A stretch of 64,000 nt of DNA, taken from Bacillota bacterium (GTDB lineage Bacteria; Bacillota; Negativicutes; Sporomusales; UBA7701). The notes under the pieces were generated by a model that searched no databases, was not told the DNA's origin, and saw nothing but the letters and a program-made list of their open reading frames with translations. The position numbers and the translations under genes are program-made. How positions within the stretch are numbered: the stretch's first letter is position 1; every line of letters starts with the position of its first letter. The stretch is from assembly GCA_023415775.1 (NCBI GenBank), contig JAEZJM010000035.1, positions 1 through 64,000 of the forward strand. The letters run 5' to 3'. Below, one piece after another: positions 51,089 to 59,887 of this stretch.

Positions 51089-51117
51089 TGGACTGGGCGG
51101 ATATTAACGGCTATAAT
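51089..51117 (+). promoter_or_regulatory. rodA promoter
   Basis: TGGACT (51089-51094), a 17-bp spacer and a perfect TATAAT (51112-51117), about 35 nt before the ATG. Confidence 0.55.
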
Positions 51118-51152
51118 ATATAGGAATACACTCGGAAGGTTAGGATAAGCCC

Positions 51153-52259
51153 ATGCTCAGCCGCCGCCTCCTGAAAAATCTCGACTTCACCGTCATCATC
51201 GTGACGGTTCTTCTTGTTCTTATCAGCCTCGTCGTCATCGGCAGCGCCACCCATATCAACACCTCCGGCGAAGACCGCTACTGGTTCGTACAGCGCCAGG
51301 GACTGTTCGCCCTCGCCAACCTGGCAGTCATCTTCATCCTGCTGCATTTCGACTACAAATCGCTCGGCAAGTACGCCAACATCATGTACGCCGTCAACCT
51401 TGTAATGCTGCTGGCGGTCATGTTCGTCGGCCAGTCGGCCCTCGGCGCGCAGCGCTGGATCCAGATCGGCCCCATCAGCCTCCAGCCGTCCGAATTCGCC
51501 AAACTGATAATGATAATCTCGCTGGCCCACATGCTGGAGAAACGGCAGGGCCGGCTCAATACCTACAAAGATCTGGCGCCCATCTTCGTCTTCGTCGGCG
51601 TTCCCTTCCTCCTGGTGCTCAAGCAGCCCGACCTCGGCACCTCGCTCGTTTTTATCGCCATCCTGTTCGGCATGCTCTTCATCGCCGGCATCAAGATGAA
51701 GCACCTCTTCACCATCATCGGCGCCGGCCTCGCTTTCATGCCAATCTTCTGGCACTTCCTCAAGGACTACCAGAAGATGCGGCTGACCGTCTTCCTCGAC
51801 CCCAACGTCGACCCGCTCGGGTCAGGCTACCATATCATCCAGTCGAAAATCGCCATTGGCTCGGGGATGCTGTTCGGCAAGGGCCTGTTCGCCGGCACGC
51901 AGAGCCAGCTCAACTTCCTGCCCGAGAACCACACCGACTTCATCTTTGCCGTAATCGGCGAGGAGTTCGGGTTCGTGGGATCGCTCGTCGTCCTCACCCT
52001 TTACCTCATCCTCCTCTACCGGGGGGTCAAGGTCGCTGGCGAGGCCCGCGACAGCTTCGGCATGCTGCTAGCCACCGGCATCACCTCGATGCTCGCCTTC
52101 CACGTGCTGGTCAACATCGGCATGACCGCCGGCATCATGCCGGTCACGGGCATCCCGCTGCCCCTCATGAGCTACGGAGTCAGCTCGCTCACCACCAACC
52201 TCGTCAGCATCGGCATCCTGCTCAACATATACATGCGCAGGCAGAAGATACTCTTTTAG
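51153..52259 (+). CDS. rodA: RodA peptidoglycan glycosyltransferase (SEDS family)
   Basis: Polymerises lipid II for lateral wall growth with MrdA. 368 residues and about ten helices. SEDS motifs: GAQRWIQIGPISLQPSEFAKL, KQPDLGTSLVF, and NFLPENHTDFIFAVIGEEFGF; the catalytic Asp is in the long loop near QLNFLPENHTDF. The C-terminal GIPLPLMSYGVSS block is complete. It has its own promoter and is followed by a DUF3795 gene 11 nt later. Confidence 0.95.
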   Translation: MLSRRLLKNLDFTVIIVTVLLVLISLVVIGSATHINTSGEDRYWFVQRQGLFALANLAVIFILLHFDYKSLGKYANIMYAVNLVMLLAVMFVGQSALGAQRWIQIGPISLQPSEFAKLIMIISLAHMLEKRQGRLNTYKDLAPIFVFVGVPFLLVLKQPDLGTSLVFIAILFGMLFIAGIKMKHLFTIIGAGLAFMPIFWHFLKDYQKMRLTVFLDPNVDPLGSGYHIIQSKIAIGSGMLFGKGLFAGTQSQLNFLPENHTDFIFAVIGEEFGFVGSLVVLTLYLILLYRGVKVAGEARDSFGMLLATGITSMLAFHVLVNIGMTAGIMPVTGIPLPLMSYGVSSLTTNLVSIGILLNIYMRRQKILF

Positions 52260-52270
52260 GGAGTGATAGC

Positions 52271-52714
52271 GTGGAATACCGGGACGCAGTATCCCGCCTC
52301 GCTCCGTGCGGTCTGGACTGCAGCCGCTGCGCCGATTTCCGGCGCGGCGAGATCCAGGTTCTGAGCGCACGGCTGAAGGAGCTGCTCGGCAACTATCGGC
52401 GGCTCGCCGCCATGAAGGCCGCCGGCCGGCCCGAATTCGCCGGCTACGACCAGTTTGCCGCCGTGCTCGATTCGTTCGCCGCCGCAGCCTGCAGCGGGTG
52501 CCGGAGCGACAATGTCACCTGCCCGCTGGACTGCAACGCCAAGACCTGCCACAAGGACAAAGGGGTGGATTTCTGCTTCCAGTGCGGCCAGTATCCCTGC
52601 GACAAGCAGTTCGAGGGCAAGCTCCGCGACCGCTGGCGGACCATCAACGACCGCATGAAGGAGATAGGCCCCGCCGCCTACTGCGAGGAGCAGGGCAAGC
52701 TGCCGAGATATTGA
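52271..52714 (+). CDS. DUF3795-family Cys-rich protein
   Basis: A 147-residue protein with about eleven Cys arranged as CGLDCSRC, CSGCRSDNVTC-PLDC-x5-C and FCFQCGQYPC, the DUF3795 pattern. Probably a zinc- or Fe-S-binding protein. The family has no known function. GTG start after AGGGAGTG; a terminator follows, so it is the last gene of the rodA transcript. Confidence 0.82.
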   Translation: MEYRDAVSRLAPCGLDCSRCADFRRGEIQVLSARLKELLGNYRRLAAMKAAGRPEFAGYDQFAAVLDSFAAAACSGCRSDNVTCPLDCNAKTCHKDKGVDFCFQCGQYPCDKQFEGKLRDRWRTINDRMKEIGPAAYCEEQGKLPRY

Positions 52715-52725
52715 CGGAATTACTA

Positions 52726-52757
52726 AGTGCACACGCATAAAGCTTGTGCACTTTTTT
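52726..52757 (+). terminator. Terminator after the DUF3795 gene
   Basis: AGTGCACA (52726-52733), 11-nt loop, TGTGCACT (52745-52752) with a run of six T's. Confidence 0.85.
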
Positions 52758-52833
52758 GTTATGTTTTTCTGCCCCCCGTCATATACATGCAAGTAGAGAA
52801 CGCGACGTCTTGGTGGGGGGCGGCTGAAGAATC

Positions 52834-53565
52834 ATGGCCAGACACTGGAACGCCAACTGGGGAAACCATCGCCGGGAGCCCAGGGATCCCTGGCAGCAGC
52901 GGGAGGACGGTAACGGCTACGGCTGGCTGCGGCGCACCGTGGCTGCGCTCCTGCTGTTCGCCGTCGTCTACGCCGCCCAGGTATCGGATACGTCGGTGGG
53001 CCGCACGGTCACCGACGCGGTGAAATACACGCTGACAACCGAGACCGATTTTGTCTATCTGGCGGACAAAATAGCGGGCTACGCGCCGGGCAACATGGAT
53101 ATATCGGTCTTCAAGCGCCTGGGCGGCAACGTAACCAAGCCGGCCGACCCTTACCTGTACATGACCAACCCGGTTGACGGCAAGGTCGTCGCCCCGTTCG
53201 GCTGGCAGGTCCATCCCGTGCTCAAGCAGGAAGTGATGCAGGAGGGGGTAGGCCTGGAAGCCGCGCTGGGGTCGCCGGTCAGGGCCGCCGCCGCCGGACG
53301 GGTCAAGGCGGTCGCCGATAGCGCCCGCTACGGCAAGGTGCTGGTCGTCGAACACGGCCGGGATATCGAGACAGTGTACGGACACCTGGGCGAAGTTCTC
53401 GTCAGGGAAGGGGAGATGGTCAGCCAGGGCCAACTGGTGGCCAGAGTGGGCAAGACCGGGATGACGGCGGCGCCGCTCCTGTACTTCGAGGTGCGGGAGA
53501 AGGGCGTGGCGGTCGATCCGCTGCCGAGGATAACGGGCGGGGTCGACAGACGGGAAGGGAAGTGA
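52834..53565 (+). CDS. SpoIVFA-like M23/LytM-fold membrane protein (degenerate catalytic site)
   Basis: A 243-residue bitopic protein: polar N-terminus, one helix (about residues 33-49) and a C-terminal LytM/M23 domain. The domain keeps FGWQVHPV and YGHLGEV, but the zinc motif H-x-G-x-D is replaced by QEGVGLEA, so peptidase activity is unlikely. Paired 4 nt upstream of an M50 protease and placed between min genes and rplU-obg, this matches SpoIVFA, which anchors and inhibits SpoIVFB during sporulation. Identification rests on synteny and architecture; residue similarity to Bacillus SpoIVFA was not computed. Confidence 0.78.
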   Translation: MARHWNANWGNHRREPRDPWQQREDGNGYGWLRRTVAALLLFAVVYAAQVSDTSVGRTVTDAVKYTLTTETDFVYLADKIAGYAPGNMDISVFKRLGGNVTKPADPYLYMTNPVDGKVVAPFGWQVHPVLKQEVMQEGVGLEAALGSPVRAAAAGRVKAVADSARYGKVLVVEHGRDIETVYGHLGEVLVREGEMVSQGQLVARVGKTGMTAAPLLYFEVREKGVAVDPLPRITGGVDRREGK

Positions 53566-53569
53566 AAGC

Positions 53570-54442
53570 TTGCGGGCCGGTAAGGTTGCAGGCGTTCAGC
53601 TGATATTCAACAACTGGTTTCTGGCCCTCATCGGCCTGTTCGCTTTTGCCGGACTGGCCGGAAAAGCCCTGGCCGTATTCGCCGCGGTGCTGTGGCACGA
53701 AGCGGCGCACGCCGCTGCCGCCACCGCGCTCGGCTACCGGGTGCGGGAAATCGAGCTCCTGCCCTTCGGGGGCGTCGCCCGCATCGAACAGGCGGATACG
53801 GCGGGGGCGGCGAGCGAAATCATAATGGCGGCTGCCGGACCAATTGCCAGCCTGGTCCTGGCGGCCGCCGTCTATTTGGCACGTCCCGCCTTCCCGGCCC
53901 ACGCCCTGTGGCTCGACTTCTACTGCCAGACCAACCTCATGCTGGCCTTCTTCAACCTCCTGCCCGCCCTGCCTCTCGACGGCGGCCGTATCCTGCGCGC
54001 CCTGCTCGCGCTGCGCTGGGACTGGGGCGAGGCCACGGCGGCGGTCGCCGGCCTCGGCAAACTGCTGGCCGTAATCCTGCTGGTCGCCGCTGGGGTGGGG
54101 CTGTGGCAGTCGGCTACCGTCAATCTTACCTTCCTCGCCGCCGCCGTGTGGCTGTTCTTCGCCGCCCGTGCCGAAACGGCGGCCGCCGGGTTCCGGGCCA
54201 TGCGCATCCTGGCCCGCAAAAAAGCCGAGCTGACCGCCCGCGGCGTCATGCCGACCGTCCACCTCACCGCCCTGGCCACCGTCAGGGTAAGCGAGGTCGT
54301 GCGCCTGTTCGGCCCCGAGCAATACCACGTCGTCCTGGTAGTGGACGACGACTGCCGCCTCCGGGGCGCCCTGACCGAGACCGAGGTCTGGGAGGGATGG
54401 CCCGGCCGCGGCTTCTCGTCCCGTATCGGGGATTTTTTATGA
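53570..54442 (+). CDS. SpoIVFB-like M50 intramembrane metalloprotease
   Basis: A 290-residue site-2-protease-family protein with about six helices. The zinc motif HExxH appears as LWHEAAHAAAA and the third-ligand motif as NLLPALPLDGGRIL. The C-terminal region (VSEVVRLFGPEQYHVVLVVDDDCRL) is a single CBS-like module, as in SpoIVFB, which cleaves pro-sigma-K in the mother cell. The start is TTG, 4 nt after the SpoIVFA-like stop. Pro-sigma-K is not in the window. Role as sporulation protease is inferred from synteny. Confidence 0.85.
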   Translation: MRAGKVAGVQLIFNNWFLALIGLFAFAGLAGKALAVFAAVLWHEAAHAAAATALGYRVREIELLPFGGVARIEQADTAGAASEIIMAAAGPIASLVLAAAVYLARPAFPAHALWLDFYCQTNLMLAFFNLLPALPLDGGRILRALLALRWDWGEATAAVAGLGKLLAVILLVAAGVGLWQSATVNLTFLAAAVWLFFAARAETAAAGFRAMRILARKKAELTARGVMPTVHLTALATVRVSEVVRLFGPEQYHVVLVVDDDCRLRGALTETEVWEGWPGRGFSSRIGDFL

Positions 54443-54639
54443 GCCGATGCAGGATTTTCCCCTGCGGCGGGAGAACATCAAAAGACGTCTTTTCCTAAGT
54501 ATTCCAGCGTTTGCAGGCAAGATTGCCCGCGCGGCGAGCGTTCCCCTATGGGAAAAGCACGATTATGGGAATAATAGCTGTAACTGGACAACGACACACG
54601 GCAGGTCATGTTTGGAACAACCTGCCCGCGGAGGATACG

Positions 54640-56493
54640 ATGATAAAAATTCCCCCTGCCGTCTTGAGCCGGGTCGCCAAGCCGGCCCGCTACACTGGCC
54701 ATGAGCATAACAGCGTCGTCAAGGACCCCGCCGGGGTCGACGCCGCCTTCGCCCTGGCCTTCCCCGACGTCTACGAAGTGGGCATGTCCCACCTGGGCCT
54801 GAAGATCCTCTACCATATTATCAACCGCCGCCCCGACGCCGCGGCGGAAAGGGTGTACGCCCCGTGGCCGGACATGGAGGCCGAGATGCGTGCAGCCGGC
54901 ATCCCGCTCCACACCCTCGAAAGCTTCCGACCGGTGGCCGAATTCGATGTTGTCGGCTTCACCCTCCAGTACGAACTCAGCTACACCAACATCCTCAACA
55001 TGCTCGACCTGGCCGGCATCCCGCTGAAGAGCGCCGACCGCGGCGAGAACCACCCCATCATCATCGCCGGCGGGCCGTGCGCCTTCAACGCCGAACCGCT
55101 GGCCGACTTCATCGACTTCTTCGTGCTCGGCGAATCCGAAGAGGCGGTCGACGACGTGGCCGCGGCCGTCGCGGACTGGAAGAAGGCCGGTAAGCCCGGC
55201 GGCCGGCGCGGTTTCCTCGCCAGGGCGGCCGCCATCCCCGGCGTCTACGTCCCCGCCTTCTACGACGCAGCCTACAACGCCGACGGCACCCTGGCCGCCG
55301 TAACCGCCAATCACCCCGCCGCCGCCCCGGTCGTCACCAAACGCATTGTCGCCGACCTTGAGCAGGTCGCCTATCCGACCAAACCGGTGCTGCCCTTCCT
55401 CGAAATTATCCACGACCGCATCATGCTCGAGCTTTTCCGCGGCTGCACGCGCGGCTGCCGCTTCTGTCAGGCCGGCGTCCTCTACCGCCCGGTGCGCGAG
55501 CGCAAACCCGAGACGCTCCTCCGGCTGGCGCAGGAGCTTGTCGACAACACCGGCTACAGCGAAATATCCCTCACCTCGCTCAGCTCGGCCGATTACTCCT
55601 GCCTCAAAGACATCGTGAGCCGCCTTATCGACCAGTTCAAGGATCAGGGCGTGAGCGTGTCGCTGCCCTCGCTCAGGATCGACAGCTTCTCCATCGAGCT
55701 CGCCCAGGAGGTGCAGAAGGTCCGCAAGAGCGGCCTCACCTTCGCCCCCGAGGCCGGCACCCAGCGCCTGCGCGACGTCATCAACAAAGGCGTCACCGAA
55801 AAAGACCTCGAAGAAGCGGTCGGCGCGGCCTTCCGGGCCGGCTGGTCGGGGGTCAAGCTCTACTTCATGATCGGCCTGCCCACCGAAACCGACGACGACA
55901 TCAAAGGCATCGCCGCCCTCGCCCGCCGCGTGACCGATATCTACCGCGAGGTGAAGGGAAAACGGGGCGCCAAGGTATCTGTCAGCGTTTCCTCCTTCGT
56001 GCCCAAGCCCCATACCCCGTTCCAGTGGTACGGCCAAAACGACATGGCCGAGCTGGAGCGCAAGCAGCAGCTGCTGAAATCGCTTTTCAAGGACCGCAGC
56101 GTCTCCTTCAGCTGGCACGACGCCCACGTCAGCTTCCTCGAAGCCGTCTTCGCCCGCGGCGACCGCCGCCTGGGCGAGGTGCTGCTCGCCGCCTGGCGTC
56201 AGGGGGCGAAATTCGACGGCTGGTCGGAGTACTTCAAATTCGCCCTGTGGCAGGAGGCTTTCCGCGAGGCGGGCGTCGACCCGCATTTCTACGCCGGACG
56301 CGAGCGGACCGCCGACGAAGTATTGCCCTGGGACCACCTCAGCGCCGGGGTGGACAAACCCTTCCTTGAGCGCGAGTACCGCCAGGCATTGGATGCCGCC
56401 CCGACCCCCGACTGCCGACGGGGCGACTGCCGCGTATGCGGCGTCTGCCAGGGTTTGGGAGTCGACATCATCGACTGGGGGGTATCGTCATGA
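54640..56493 (+). CDS. B12-binding-domain radical SAM protein (TIGR03960 type)
   Basis: 617 residues. An N-terminal cobalamin-binding-like domain (DVYEVGMSHLGLKILYHI ... GGPCAFNAEPLADF) is followed by a radical SAM core with the cluster motif CTRGCRFC and GLTFAPEAGTQRL. The C-terminal Cys set (CRRGDCRVCGVC) may bind a further cluster or metal. The family lies next to the TIGR03936 protein and RNase G/E in many Firmicutes, as here. GCGGAGG precedes ATG 54640, so the longer frame (from 54511) is not used. Reaction unknown; modification of RNA or ribosomal material is speculative. Confidence 0.9.
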   Translation: MIKIPPAVLSRVAKPARYTGHEHNSVVKDPAGVDAAFALAFPDVYEVGMSHLGLKILYHIINRRPDAAAERVYAPWPDMEAEMRAAGIPLHTLESFRPVAEFDVVGFTLQYELSYTNILNMLDLAGIPLKSADRGENHPIIIAGGPCAFNAEPLADFIDFFVLGESEEAVDDVAAAVADWKKAGKPGGRRGFLARAAAIPGVYVPAFYDAAYNADGTLAAVTANHPAAAPVVTKRIVADLEQVAYPTKPVLPFLEIIHDRIMLELFRGCTRGCRFCQAGVLYRPVRERKPETLLRLAQELVDNTGYSEISLTSLSSADYSCLKDIVSRLIDQFKDQGVSVSLPSLRIDSFSIELAQEVQKVRKSGLTFAPEAGTQRLRDVINKGVTEKDLEEAVGAAFRAGWSGVKLYFMIGLPTETDDDIKGIAALARRVTDIYREVKGKRGAKVSVSVSSFVPKPHTPFQWYGQNDMAELERKQQLLKSLFKDRSVSFSWHDAHVSFLEAVFARGDRRLGEVLLAAWRQGAKFDGWSEYFKFALWQEAFREAGVDPHFYAGRERTADEVLPWDHLSAGVDKPFLEREYRQALDAAPTPDCRRGDCRVCGVCQGLGVDIIDWGVSS

Positions 56494-57188
56494 GCGTCAA
56501 ATACCGGCTGGCGATCACCAAAGGCGAAGAGGTCCGCTATCTCTCCCACCTCGACTACATGCGCGCCGTCGAACGGGCCGTCAGGCGGACCAAACTGCCG
56601 GCCGCCTACTCGGAAGGTTTCAACCCCCATATGAAGATCGCTTTCGCCTCGGCCCTGTCGGTCGGTGTGGCCAGCGAAGCGGAATACATGGATATCGAAC
56701 TGGCGGGCGACGTGGATCCGGCCGCCATCGGCGAAGCCCTGGCGAGCCAGCTGCCTCCCGGCATCGCCGTAGGGCGTCTCAGGCAGATACCCGCCACCGG
56801 GTACCCCGCCCTCATGGCCGTCGTCAACCTCGCCGCCTACCGCATCAGCCTGCCGCTGCCCGCCGGGGCCGCCGGCGAAGCCATGGACGCGATCGGCCGC
56901 TTCAACGCCGCGGACGTCGTGACGTACATCAAGGAGAATCCCAAGGGCAAAAAGGAGATCGACGTCAAGACCTATGTCCGTGAAGTCACGGCGACTCCCG
57001 GCGCGGACGGCCTGGAGCTCGCTTTAGAGGTCAGAATTACCCCGACCGGCAGCATAAAGCCAACCGAAGTGATAAAGGCGCTTGCAGAAAAATTTGGCCT
57101 GCCCGCCGATCCGGACGCCGCGCTCGTCACCCGCACCGGCCTTTTCGTCGCCGACGGGGGCAGCAGGGTTTCACCCCTAGATATTTAG
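56490..57188 (+). CDS. TIGR03936-family radical SAM-associated protein (DUF2344)
   Basis: A 232-residue protein with YRLAITKGEEVRYLSHLDYM at the N-terminus and YSEGFNPHMKIAFASALSVG, the DUF2344 pattern. It overlaps the radical SAM gene by four bases (ATGA); in some genomes the two are fused. It probably binds the same substrate, possibly RNA. The C-terminus (TPTGSIKPTEVIKALAEKF) is conserved. Confidence 0.9.
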   Translation: MSVKYRLAITKGEEVRYLSHLDYMRAVERAVRRTKLPAAYSEGFNPHMKIAFASALSVGVASEAEYMDIELAGDVDPAAIGEALASQLPPGIAVGRLRQIPATGYPALMAVVNLAAYRISLPLPAGAAGEAMDAIGRFNAADVVTYIKENPKGKKEIDVKTYVREVTATPGADGLELALEVRITPTGSIKPTEVIKALAEKFGLPADPDAALVTRTGLFVADGGSRVSPLDI

Positions 57189-57213
57189 CGGGAAGCCAAG
57201 GGAGAAAGGGAAA

Positions 57214-58647
57214 ATGGCCAAGACAATCATCGTCAACGTCGTTCCTGAGGAGACCAGGATGGCCCTTATCGAGGACGGCGAACTGGCCGAGGTCGCGATC
57301 GAGAGAACCCAGAGCGGCCACATCGTCGGCAGCATCTACAAGGGGAAAATCCAGAACGTCCTGCCCGGCATGCAGGCGGTGTTCGTCGACATCGGCCGCG
57401 AACGCAACGCCTTCCTGTACGTCGGCGACCTCGGCGGCAAGACCCGCCGCAAGGGCGAGACCTACACCACCGGCCGGGAGCTCGTCGTCCAGGTGGCCAA
57501 GGAGGCCATCGGCAGCAAAGGGCCGCGCCTCACCACCCACCTCACCCTGCCGGGACGCTATGTTGTCCTCATGCCCACCGTCGACTTCGTCGGCGTATCG
57601 CGGCGCATCGGCACGGCCGACGAGCGCAAGCGCCTCAAAGACCTGGCCGCCAAGGTGCGGCCGAAGGGCATGGGCCTGGTGGTGCGCACCGTCGCCGAAG
57701 GCCGCAGCGAGGACGACCTGCGCAAAGACTGCGAATACCTCGTCAATCTGTGGAAATCCTTGGCGGCGCGCAGCAAGATGGTCAAGGCGCCGGCCCTCCT
57801 CTACCGCGACGTCGACCTCCTCATCCGCATCGTCCGCGATTACTTCAGCGACGATGTCGAAAAATTCGTCCTCGACAACCGCGAGGCCCACACCCGGGTG
57901 GCCGAGCTGCTGCGGGCAGTCTCCCCCGAGCTGCTGCCCCGCCTGGAGCTTTACGAGGGCGACGAGGACATATTCGCCCGCTACCGCCTGGAGGGGGAAG
58001 TGGAGAAGCTCAGCATGCGGCGGGTCGACCTCAAATGCGGCGGCTACATCGTCATCGACCGCACCGAGGCCCTGACCGTCATCGACGTCAACACCGGCAA
58101 GTTCGTCGGCAAAACCAGGCTGGCCGACACCGTCTTCGCGGTCAACATGGAGGCCGCCGCCGAAATCGCCCGCCAGATCCGTCTCCGCGACATCGGCGGC
58201 ATCATCGTCTGCGACTTCATCGATATGGACCGCGAACAGCACAAACAGGCCGTGCTCGCCGCCCTCAACGAACACCTCCGCAAGGACCGCACCCGCACCA
58301 ACGTTGTCGGTCTCACCGGCCTCGGCCTGGTGGAGATGACCCGCAAAAAGGTCCGCCAGGACATCACCACCGTCCTTAACAGCCAGTGTCCGTGCTGCGA
58401 GGGCCGCGGCTTCGTCCGCTCGCCCGATACCGTGGCTGCCGCCGTAAGGCGCCAGCTCCGCCAGATAGGCAAAGCCCAGCCGGCCGCCCACGGCCGCGTC
58501 GTCGTCCAGGTGCATCCCCGCGTCGCCGAAGAACTGCAGCGGCCGGGGGAAGTCGAGCGCCTGTCCCAGGAAACGGCCCGCAGGATCACCGTCGAAGCGG
58601 TCGTCGACATGGGTATGGAGGCATACTCCGTCCTCAATAAGGATTAA
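57214..58647 (+). CDS. rng: Ribonuclease G/E
   Basis: An endoribonuclease for rRNA maturation and mRNA decay, 477 residues. An N-terminal S1 domain (GSIYKGKIQNVLPGMQAVFVDIG), the DNase I-like catalytic core with Mg ligands in TVIDVNTGKFVG and IIVCDFIDMDRE, and the zinc link CPCCEGRG. The size is that of RNase G-like enzymes without the RNase E scaffold tail. It lies upstream of rplU, as in many Firmicutes. Confidence 0.94.
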   Translation: MAKTIIVNVVPEETRMALIEDGELAEVAIERTQSGHIVGSIYKGKIQNVLPGMQAVFVDIGRERNAFLYVGDLGGKTRRKGETYTTGRELVVQVAKEAIGSKGPRLTTHLTLPGRYVVLMPTVDFVGVSRRIGTADERKRLKDLAAKVRPKGMGLVVRTVAEGRSEDDLRKDCEYLVNLWKSLAARSKMVKAPALLYRDVDLLIRIVRDYFSDDVEKFVLDNREAHTRVAELLRAVSPELLPRLELYEGDEDIFARYRLEGEVEKLSMRRVDLKCGGYIVIDRTEALTVIDVNTGKFVGKTRLADTVFAVNMEAAAEIARQIRLRDIGGIIVCDFIDMDREQHKQAVLAALNEHLRKDRTRTNVVGLTGLGLVEMTRKKVRQDITTVLNSQCPCCEGRGFVRSPDTVAAAVRRQLRQIGKAQPAAHGRVVVQVHPRVAEELQRPGEVERLSQETARRITVEAVVDMGMEAYSVLNKD

Positions 58648-58676
58648 TTGACAATCCTACCGTACTATGATAAAAT
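58648..58676 (+). promoter_or_regulatory. Promoter of the rplU-prp-rpmA operon
   Basis: Perfect TTGACA (58648-58653), a 17-bp spacer and TAAAAT (58671-58676), giving a leader of about 165 nt. Confidence 0.75.
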
Positions 58677-58684
58677 TTTATTCC

Positions 58685-58840
58685 GTAGGCGGCTAAGCCC
58701 GCCAATGGTTCCCGAAACCGCTCGGAAAAGGCTCTAGAAATCTCTTAGGCCGTTCAGCAGCCGTCAGATGCAAGGCAGATGACGGGTTATCAACAGCCGT
58801 AGGGTGCCTTTGGATGGCGAGTCCAACAAATGCTGGGAGG
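58685..58840 (+). promoter_or_regulatory. Probable L21 leader region (autoregulatory RNA)
   Basis: The 155 nt between promoter and rplU hold several short helices and no ORF. Firmicutes have a known L21 leader RNA at this place. I could not check the consensus, so this rests on position. The central stretch GTTCAGCAGCCGTCAGATGC also resembles dispersed repeat fragments. Confidence 0.4.
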
Positions 58841-58847
58841 TGTAAAT

Positions 58848-59162
58848 GTGGTATACGCAATCATTGAGACCGGCGGTAAACAGTATCGCGTCAGCGAAGG
58901 CGACGAGGTGCTCATCGAGAAGCTGGAAATTGGCGAAGGCGACTCCGTGACCTTCGACCGCGTTCTGGCCGTCGTCAAAAAAGGCGAACTGGTCGTAGGC
59001 ACGCCGGTAGTTTCCGGCGCCAAAGTCACCGGCAAGGTAGTCGAGCACGGCAAAGGCAAGAAGATTCTCGTCTTCAAGTACAAAGCCAAGTCCAACTACC
59101 GCCGCCGTCAGGGCCATCGCCAACCGTTCACCAAGGTTGTCATCGAAAAAATCAAAGCCTAA
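58848..59162 (+). CDS. rplU: 50S ribosomal protein L21
   Basis: A 104-residue r-protein, binding 23S rRNA near L20. MVYAIIETGGKQYRVSEGD at the start, KVTGKVVEHGKGKKILVFKY and NYRRRQGHRQPFT are characteristic. The GTG at 58848 follows GGGAGGTG; an upstream ATG adds non-conserved residues. First gene of rplU-prp-rpmA. Confidence 0.97.
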   Translation: MVYAIIETGGKQYRVSEGDEVLIEKLEIGEGDSVTFDRVLAVVKKGELVVGTPVVSGAKVTGKVVEHGKGKKILVFKYKAKSNYRRRQGHRQPFTKVVIEKIKA

Positions 59163-59163
59163 C

Positions 59164-59484
59164 ATGGTCAGGATCGACATCTATCGCGACGCCGCCGGCG
59201 CCATAGCCGCTTTTGCGGTCAACGGGCACGCCGACACCGCCCCGCACGGACACGACATCGTCTGCGCAGGCGTGGCGGCCCTCACCCAGACAGCGGTACT
59301 GGGGCTGGAAAGGCACCTGGGACGGGATATCGACCTGGACATCGGTTCCGGCAAACTGATACTCAAACTCAAAGGCGCCGCCGACGCGTCGACGGACGCC
59401 ATACTGGAAACAATGCTCCTCGGCCTGGCCGAGATCGCGAAACAAAGTCCGCAGAGTGTTCGCATAACCGAACACAGGAGGTGA
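59164..59484 (+). CDS. prp: Ribosomal-processing cysteine protease Prp
   Basis: Cleaves the N-terminal leader of L27. 106 residues; His22 (NGHA) and Cys34 (HDIVCAGVAAL) match the catalytic pair. It begins 1 nt after the rplU stop and its substrate rpmA follows directly, the usual Firmicutes order. Confidence 0.95.
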   Translation: MVRIDIYRDAAGAIAAFAVNGHADTAPHGHDIVCAGVAALTQTAVLGLERHLGRDIDLDIGSGKLILKLKGAADASTDAILETMLLGLAEIAKQSPQSVRITEHRR

Positions 59485-59489
59485 AGGCA

Positions 59490-59783
59490 ATGTTCAAATT
59501 CGATCTTCAACTGTTTGCCCATAAAAAAGGCGTCGGCAGCTCGCGCAACGGCCGCGACAGCGAGTCCAAACGCCTTGGCGTGAAACGCCACGACGGCCAG
59601 GTAGTGACCGCCGGCAGCATCCTCGTCCGCCAGCGCGGCACCCACTTCCACCCCGGCAAGAACGTCGGCATCGGCAGGGACGACACCCTGTTCGCGACAG
59701 TCTCCGGCAAGGTGGCCTTCGAGCGCAAAGGCCGCGATAACCGGCAGATCAGCGTTTACCCTGTAGAAGAAGCCGTAATGTAG
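59490..59783 (+). CDS. rpmA: 50S ribosomal protein L27 with cleavable leader
   Basis: 97 residues starting MFKFDLQLFAHKKGVGSS. The LQLF-A stretch is the Prp site, removed before the mature N-terminus reaches the peptidyl-transferase centre. The body (GTHFHPGKNVGIGRDDTLFA) is standard. AGGAGGTGAAGG precedes the ATG at 59490; 59481 is an unlikely alternative. Confidence 0.97.
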   Translation: MFKFDLQLFAHKKGVGSSRNGRDSESKRLGVKRHDGQVVTAGSILVRQRGTHFHPGKNVGIGRDDTLFATVSGKVAFERKGRDNRQISVYPVEEAVM

Positions 59784-59791
59784 TTAACCTG

Positions 59792-59826
59792 AGTGCCCGC
59801 GGTAAAGCCGCGGGCACTGTAATTTT
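59792..59826 (+). terminator. Terminator after rpmA
   Basis: AGTGCCCGCGG (59792-59802), loop TAAAG, CCGCGGGCACT (59808-59818), then GTAATTTT. The T-run is short, so read-through into the next genes is likely. Confidence 0.65.
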
Positions 59827-59887
59827 GCAGGATTTTTGCCTTGACGGCGCGAAGGGTAACATACTGTTTCGCCGGGAGGTAGAGCCC

